DNA of 56,918 nucleotides from Rhodoferax sp. (GTDB lineage Bacteria > Pseudomonadota > Gammaproteobacteria > Burkholderiales > Burkholderiaceae_C): contig JAUXOA010000097.1 of NCBI GenBank assembly GCA_030682475.1, forward strand, positions 1-56,918, read 5' to 3'. Shown here one piece after another: positions 53,361 through 56,918 of the stretch. The notes under the pieces were generated by a model. That model searched no databases and was not told the DNA's origin. It saw nothing but the letters and a program-made list of their open reading frames with translations. How positions within the stretch are numbered: position 1 is the first letter of the stretch; each line of letters starts with the position of its first letter. The position numbers and the translations under genes are program-made.

Positions 53361-54587
53361 TTACAACGTGTGGGTTCGATCACCCTGGGCAAAGCCGATG
53401 GCCTGCCACGGCTCGCCCTGGTACAGGCCGATGACCTTGAACAGCTCGCCCATTTCGTGCTCCATGATCAGCTTTTGCGCCGCCACCCGCTCCGACAAAG
53501 ACGCATTCTCGAGTCTGGACAACAGGCCGCAATTGATCAGAAACCGGGCTTGCGTGCAATAACCCAGCAGACCCAAACCCGACTCCTGGGCGGCCAGGGC
53601 AATGCCGGTGAAATTGACGTGGGCGGTGATGTCTTTCAGCCCAACATCCGCCAGGGGATCGGTATCAGACCGATGGCCCCGGTGGCACATCACCGTGCCC
53701 ATGTGGCGCTGCGGGTGGTAGTACTCCTGCTCGGGAAAACCATAGTCAATCAAAAACACGGCACCGGCGGTGAGCTTGTCGGCCAGCGTGCGGACAAAGG
53801 ATTCTCCCTGGGGATGGATTTCCGTCAGATAGTCATGGGCACCGTCAATGGCCATGGGCGGGCGCAGATCGGTGCGGCGGTCTTGCCAGATGAACCCAGG
53901 CTGAACCGGCGCAAGAACTTCTGCAGGCGGCGCAAAGCAGGCTTCGACCCCTTCGACAAAGCTCAGGACAGGCGGCTCAGCCCGAACGGTCTCACTGCGC
54001 TCAGGGTGAAGGGCCACGCCGCGCTCGTACCAGACGCCACCCTTGCGTGCCAGCAACTTCACCGGCATGGCATCCAGCACCTCGTTGCCGAGCACCACCC
54101 CTTGCAGGGTGGCGGGCAGTTCACTCACCCAGCGCACGGTGTGGGCGTACTTTTCCAGCGTCTTTTGCTGGCGCGCGCGCAAGCTCTGCGACAGCTCAGC
54201 AATGTTGTAGCGTGGCAAGGGTGCCCCAAGCGCCTCCAGCGTCTCCAGTAGTTGCAGCGCCAGCGCCCCGGAGCCCGCGCCAAACTCCCACACTTCATGG
54301 GTGTGCGTCACCTGCAAGGCTTGTGCCACCTGAGCCGCCAGTGTCTGGCCAAACAGGGGCGTCATCTCGGGGGCGGTCACAAAGTCGCTGCCCGCCACCC
54401 TCACGCCGGCCTGCATGGCGTAGGGCAGGGTGCCGAATTTGGCACTGTCGTTGGCGTAGTAGCCCAAGTCCGGCGTGTAAAGGGCCAGCGCCATGAATTC
54501 ATCAAACCCGATCCAGCCGCCCTGCGCGGCAATCGCCTGCGCAATATGGACTGAGAGGGCACTCGTTAAACTGTGGGGTGTTGTCAT
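53361..54587 (-). CDS. MidA/NDUFAF7-like SAM methyltransferase with repeat insert
   Basis: A 408-residue class I methyltransferase (PF02636 type; the mitochondrial member methylates an Arg in complex I). Visible: GGWIGFDEFMALALYTPDLG at the start, SAM loop WEFGAGSGALALQLLETL, VVLGNEVLDAMPVKLL, and FLIDYGFPEQEYYHPQR. Start ATG 54587 (the codon at 54590 is GTG). Residues about 192-216 (SETVRAEPPVLSFVEGVEA) are a translated VRPELVEG-type repeat placed between VALHPE and CFAPPAEVL. It diverges from the SDR gene with starts 21 bases apart. Confidence 0.88.
   Translation of the reverse strand: MTTPHSLTSALSVHIAQAIAAQGGWIGFDEFMALALYTPDLGYYANDSAKFGTLPYAMQAGVRVAGSDFVTAPEMTPLFGQTLAAQVAQALQVTHTHEVWEFGAGSGALALQLLETLEALGAPLPRYNIAELSQSLRARQQKTLEKYAHTVRWVSELPATLQGVVLGNEVLDAMPVKLLARKGGVWYERGVALHPERSETVRAEPPVLSFVEGVEACFAPPAEVLAPVQPGFIWQDRRTDLRPPMAIDGAHDYLTEIHPQGESFVRTLADKLTAGAVFLIDYGFPEQEYYHPQRHMGTVMCHRGHRSDTDPLADVGLKDITAHVNFTGIALAAQESGLGLLGYCTQARFLINCGLLSRLENASLSERVAAQKLIMEHEMGELFKVIGLYQGEPWQAIGFAQGDRTHTL
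53936..54013. repeat. Degenerate palindromic repeat inside the MidA-like gene
   Basis: On the plus strand: CTTCGACAAAGCTCAGGA, then GGCTCAGCCCGAACGGTCTC and CTGCGCTCAGGGTGAA. This is a diverged relative of the nested palindrome at 38128-38236 and is likewise translated in frame. Confidence 0.78.
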
Positions 54588-54608
54588 CACAGCCTGAATT
54601 GTCCCCGA

Positions 54609-55403
54609 ATGTCCAGCCCCACTATTGCCCGCACGGTTCTTGTTACCGGCTCAGCCAAAAGGCTGGGGCGTGAAATTGCGCTGGCACTGGCCTCAGCGGG
54701 CTGGCAAGTGGCGGTGCATTACCGGGATTCATTGGCGGATGCTACAAAAACAGTAGCCGACTGCGTCCGATTATCGGGGGCCAGCAATGCTTTTCATGCA
54801 GATTTGGCGAATGAGGCGGCGGTCCGCAATTTGCTGCCCCAAGTCATCCATCACTTTGGCCGGGTTGACGCCGTGGTCAACAGCGCCTCCACCTTTGAGC
54901 ACGATACGGTGGCCAGTTTCAGCTTTGGCGTCATGGACAAGCACTTACGCAGCAACACGGGAGCCGCTATTCTGCTGGCGCAGGCCCTGCATGCACATGT
55001 GCTGGCGCGCGCGGGGACCGACCCACCGCAGACCGGCGGACCCCAGGGTGTGGTGGTGAATCTGCTGGACCAGAAGCTGTGGAACCAGAACCCCGATTTT
55101 TTCAGCTACACGCTGTCCAAAGCCGCACTGGAAGCGGCCACCACCATGCTGGCCATGGCGCTTGGCCCGCAGCTTCGCGTGGTGGGTGTGGCCCCCGGCC
55201 TGACGCTGACAAGCCACCTGCTGTCCCAGGAAAAGTTCGAGGCGCTGCACCAGCTCTCCCCGCTGGGCCGATCGTCGACGCCGGCCGATGTGGCCGCCAC
55301 CGTCAAATTTGCAATCGACAACCAGTCCATCACCGGCACCACGCTGCTGGTCGATGGCGGCCAGCACCTGATGAAATTCGAGCGTGATTTTTCCATGCTG
55401 TGA
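54609..55403 (+). CDS. SDR family oxidoreductase, FolM/pteridine-reductase-like
   Basis: A 264-residue NAD(P)H-dependent reductase. The cofactor motif is TGSAKRLGREIA, matching the TGxxxRxG form of pteridine reductases rather than TGxxxGxG. NSAS, active-site YTLSK (Tyr and Lys), and PGLTLTS follow. The next gene, folB, acts on dihydroneopterin, which supports a dihydromonapterin/dihydrofolate reductase role. Start ATG 54609. Stop overlaps a possible folB start (TGATG). Confidence 0.88.
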   Translation: MSSPTIARTVLVTGSAKRLGREIALALASAGWQVAVHYRDSLADATKTVADCVRLSGASNAFHADLANEAAVRNLLPQVIHHFGRVDAVVNSASTFEHDTVASFSFGVMDKHLRSNTGAAILLAQALHAHVLARAGTDPPQTGGPQGVVVNLLDQKLWNQNPDFFSYTLSKAALEAATTMLAMALGPQLRVVGVAPGLTLTSHLLSQEKFEALHQLSPLGRSSTPADVAATVKFAIDNQSITGTTLLVDGGQHLMKFERDFSML

Positions 55404-55432
55404 TGTCCTGTAGCGAACTGACTCCTTCCACC

Positions 55433-55804
55433 ATGCCCCACACTTTTGGTAGCCAGACCCTCACGCTCACCGGTTTGCGTTTTGACGCCAACCTGGGAAT
55501 TCTGGAGCTTGAAAAATCCGCACCGCAGCCGATTCAGGTCGATGCCGAGCTCAGCCTGGGCCCCCAGCCACTGCTACCGTTTGATGACGACATCCACCAC
55601 GTGCTGGACTACCGCAAAGTGCGCAAAATCATCATCGACGAGTGCACCGCCGAACACGTCAACCTGCTGGAGAGCCTGATCGGCAAACTCGCCAACCGGC
55701 TGATGCAGTTGCCCGGTGTGCTGGGCGTGCGGGTGAAGATTGCCAAACTGGAAATTTTTGATGATTGCGAAGTGGCGATTCGGGTTGAGACGGGGGAGTG
55801 GTGA
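55433..55804 (+). CDS. folB: Dihydroneopterin aldolase
   Basis: A 123-residue folate enzyme splitting dihydroneopterin to 6-hydroxymethyl-dihydropterin and glycolaldehyde. Motifs: LTLTGLRFDANLGILELEKS, DDDIHHVLDYRKVRKIIIDE, HVNLLESLIGKLANRLM (Glu ligand), and VKIAKLEIFDDCEVAIRVE. The ATG at 55433 gives the usual length; 55403, which overlaps the SDR stop, would add 10 residues. Neither has a clear RBS, so coupling is likely. Confidence 0.9.
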   Translation: MPHTFGSQTLTLTGLRFDANLGILELEKSAPQPIQVDAELSLGPQPLLPFDDDIHHVLDYRKVRKIIIDECTAEHVNLLESLIGKLANRLMQLPGVLGVRVKIAKLEIFDDCEVAIRVETGEW

Positions 55805-55820
55805 GTTGTTCTTTTCTTTT

Positions 55821-55916
55821 TCCCCCACTCACTCTCCCCCGCCCTCTCCCGCCCCGGCGGGCGGAAGAGAGGAGCCAACAGCCCTATTTGGCCGCGTGTT
55901 TGAACAAAGGAAGTAC
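55821..55916 (+). repeat. Left copy of a ~96-bp inverted repeat
   Basis: It starts TCCCCCACTCACTC, contains a GC-rich hairpin (CCCTCTCCCGCC against GGCGGAAGAGAGG), then CCAACAGCCCTATTTGGCCG and ends GAAGTAC. An almost identical copy lies in reverse orientation at 56734-56828. It begins 17 bases after the folB stop and could also terminate transcription. Confidence 0.9.
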
Positions 55917-56044
55917 ACGTGCCCCGGCGCGTTGGGGTTTGGTGTCTTCGACGAAGGGCTTGTGTACTTCAACATCACGCACCAGGCAGGTGGTGACAAC
56001 TGTTATTCTTCGGATATGCAAAATGAATCACGCAAGGCAACAAG

Positions 56045-56611
56045 ATGCGAAAACCAACCGGGGCAGAGTCAGTACGTCGTGCCGTCCTCGTAATCGATGT
56101 TCAACGCGGCCTCTGCGAAGGGGAATACGAAACGTTCGAATCGGCCCGAATCATCGACCACATCAACCAAGTTACATCAAGGGCCAGGGCGGCTGGCGCA
56201 CTCGTGGTGGTCATCCAACACGAGTCAAAGTCCGGGCCACTCACCCACGGAAGTCAGGGTTGGCAGCTCGCACCCGCCCTGCACACGGCGGCTATTGACA
56301 CCTTGCTTCGCAAAACGGCAGCTGATTCATTTCACCTCACAGAGCTCGACGCGCTTTTGCAGCGAAGTGCTGTCACCGAGCTGGTCATTGGCGGCATGCA
56401 AACCGATTTTTGCGTGGACACCACGACGCGACGGGCTCTTGCACTCGGATACCCTGTAGTGCTCGTATCCGACGGCCATACCACGCTGAATAACAAGCAC
56501 TTGTCCGCCGCTCAAATCATTGAGCATCACAACGAAACTCTTTCGAACATCAGTAGCTTCGGCCCGGTGGTTCGGCTTGAGTGTGCTCAAGAGGTGCGCT
56601 TTGTTGCCTAA
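56045..56611 (+). CDS. Isochorismatase-family cysteine hydrolase
   Basis: A 188-residue hydrolase. The catalytic triad is complete: Asp18 (LVIDVQRGLCEG), Lys90 (LLRKTAADSFH) and Cys123 (GGMQTDFCVDTTTRRAL). Metal or nicotinamidase-type histidines are not evident, and the layout is that of the YecD/PncA-like cysteine hydrolases of unknown substrate. The ATG at 56045 has only a weak GCAACAAG upstream. The gene and its flanks lie wholly between two inverted repeats (55821-55916 and 56734-56828) that separate folB from the next gene. Confidence 0.9.
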   Translation: MRKPTGAESVRRAVLVIDVQRGLCEGEYETFESARIIDHINQVTSRARAAGALVVVIQHESKSGPLTHGSQGWQLAPALHTAAIDTLLRKTAADSFHLTELDALLQRSAVTELVIGGMQTDFCVDTTTRRALALGYPVVLVSDGHTTLNNKHLSAAQIIEHHNETLSNISSFGPVVRLECAQEVRFVA

Positions 56612-56733
56612 TTGGGTTTGAGAGAACTACTCTTTAGCGGCCTCTGTTCTGCATTTGACTGGCCTCAAATCGGCTTGGCGCAAGTAGCAAACACCCCCCG
56701 CTAATCGTCTACTCTCAACGTGCCATAGCGTGA

Positions 56734-56828
56734 GTACTTCTTTCGTTCAAACAGGCGGCCAAATAGGGCTGTTGGCCCCCTCTTCCGCCCGGCGGGGCGG
56801 GAGAGGGCGGGGGGAGTGAGTGGGGGAG
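56734..56828 (-). repeat. Right copy of the ~96-bp inverted repeat
   Basis: Reverse complement of the left copy with few differences: begins GTACTTCTTTCGTTCAAACA, then GGCCAAATAGGGCTGTTGGC, and a strong stem (CCCTCTTCCGCCC facing GGGCGGGAGAGGG, 12 of 13 paired), ending GAGTGAGTGGGGGA. Each copy could form a hairpin, and the two can pair with each other. Confidence 0.9.
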
Positions 56829-56878
56829 AAATCGCAAAGTAGGAGAAAATCACTCCCATTGAACCCAAGGAAAAGAAA

Positions 56879-56918
56879 ATGAGCGCCGTCTGGATTGAGA
56901 ATGAAATAGCGCCTGAAG
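56879..56918 (+). CDS. Start of a gene cut by the window end
   Basis: RBS AAGGA precedes ATG 56879; 13 residues are visible (MSAVWIENEIAPE). In Comamonadaceae folB is often followed by ttcA, whose product can start similarly, so a tRNA 2-thiocytidine synthetase is possible but unproven from this length. Confidence 0.5.
   Translation, partial: MSAVWIENEIAPE

Overview
The window reads as a chromosomal stretch of a betaproteobacterium of the order Burkholderiales, most likely a Comamonadaceae member close to Rhodoferax or Polaromonas. This is inferred from GC-rich codon use, the Comamonadaceae-type porin, and the run coq7 / osmC / ilvA / queC / glmS / glmU / cca. It is also inferred from interspersed repeats encoding peptides such as VRPELVEG and FDKLSPNG inside genes. 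No rRNA, tRNA or CRISPR array was recognised.

Left part (1-24,200) is accessory. It opens with a heavy-metal RND efflux operon: a TolC-like outer membrane protein, a small membrane-anchored periplasmic protein, an adaptor, a CusA/CzcA-type pump and a small secreted His-containing protein. A decayed DUF3141 gene, a lemA-TPM-TPM cluster, a secreted beta-propeller, a truncated DUF6629 gene and an MFS transporter follow. On the minus strand lies a five-gene run: alpha/beta hydrolase, phosphoribosyltransferase, erythromycin-esterase-like protein, a P1B-type ATPase whose N-terminal metal site is Ser-x-x-Ser, and a Cys-rich copper-storage-like protein. Next come a proline-rich protein, a small plasmid-stabilisation-type protein, a fused remnant of MlaE and MlaD, two YeeE/YedE sulfur-transport genes, an alpha/beta hydrolase, and a class I fructose-bisphosphate aldolase cut off by an IS630-family element. 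Four broken genes and one IS suggest a stress/metal island in decay.

Middle part (24,200-33,900) is a minus-strand peptide-type ABC transporter operon (binding protein, two permeases, two ATPases) with an M20 amidohydrolase between the permeases, ending in pgi. A lipoprotein and a porin follow.

Right part (35,200-56,918) is mostly housekeeping: coq7, osmC-like, ilvA, a 5'-nucleotidase, queC, glmS, glmU, 5-formyl-THF cyclo-ligase, a soluble lytic transglycosylase, a GST, cca, a PAS/GGDEF/EAL protein, trxC, a TlpA-like thioredoxin, DUF2905, a MidA-like methyltransferase, and a pteridine-reductase-like SDR with folB. A cysteine hydrolase gene near the right end is bracketed by a pair of ~96-bp inverted repeats.

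The most unusual signals are repeats. (1) A modular A-box/B-box 3' element occurs at three loci, always directly after a stop codon and in the same orientation relative to the gene. (2) Repeat insertions are translated in frame inside the 5'-nucleotidase, MidA-like, CCA and probably an ABC ATPase gene. (3) An inverted-repeat pair encloses the isochorismatase-family gene.
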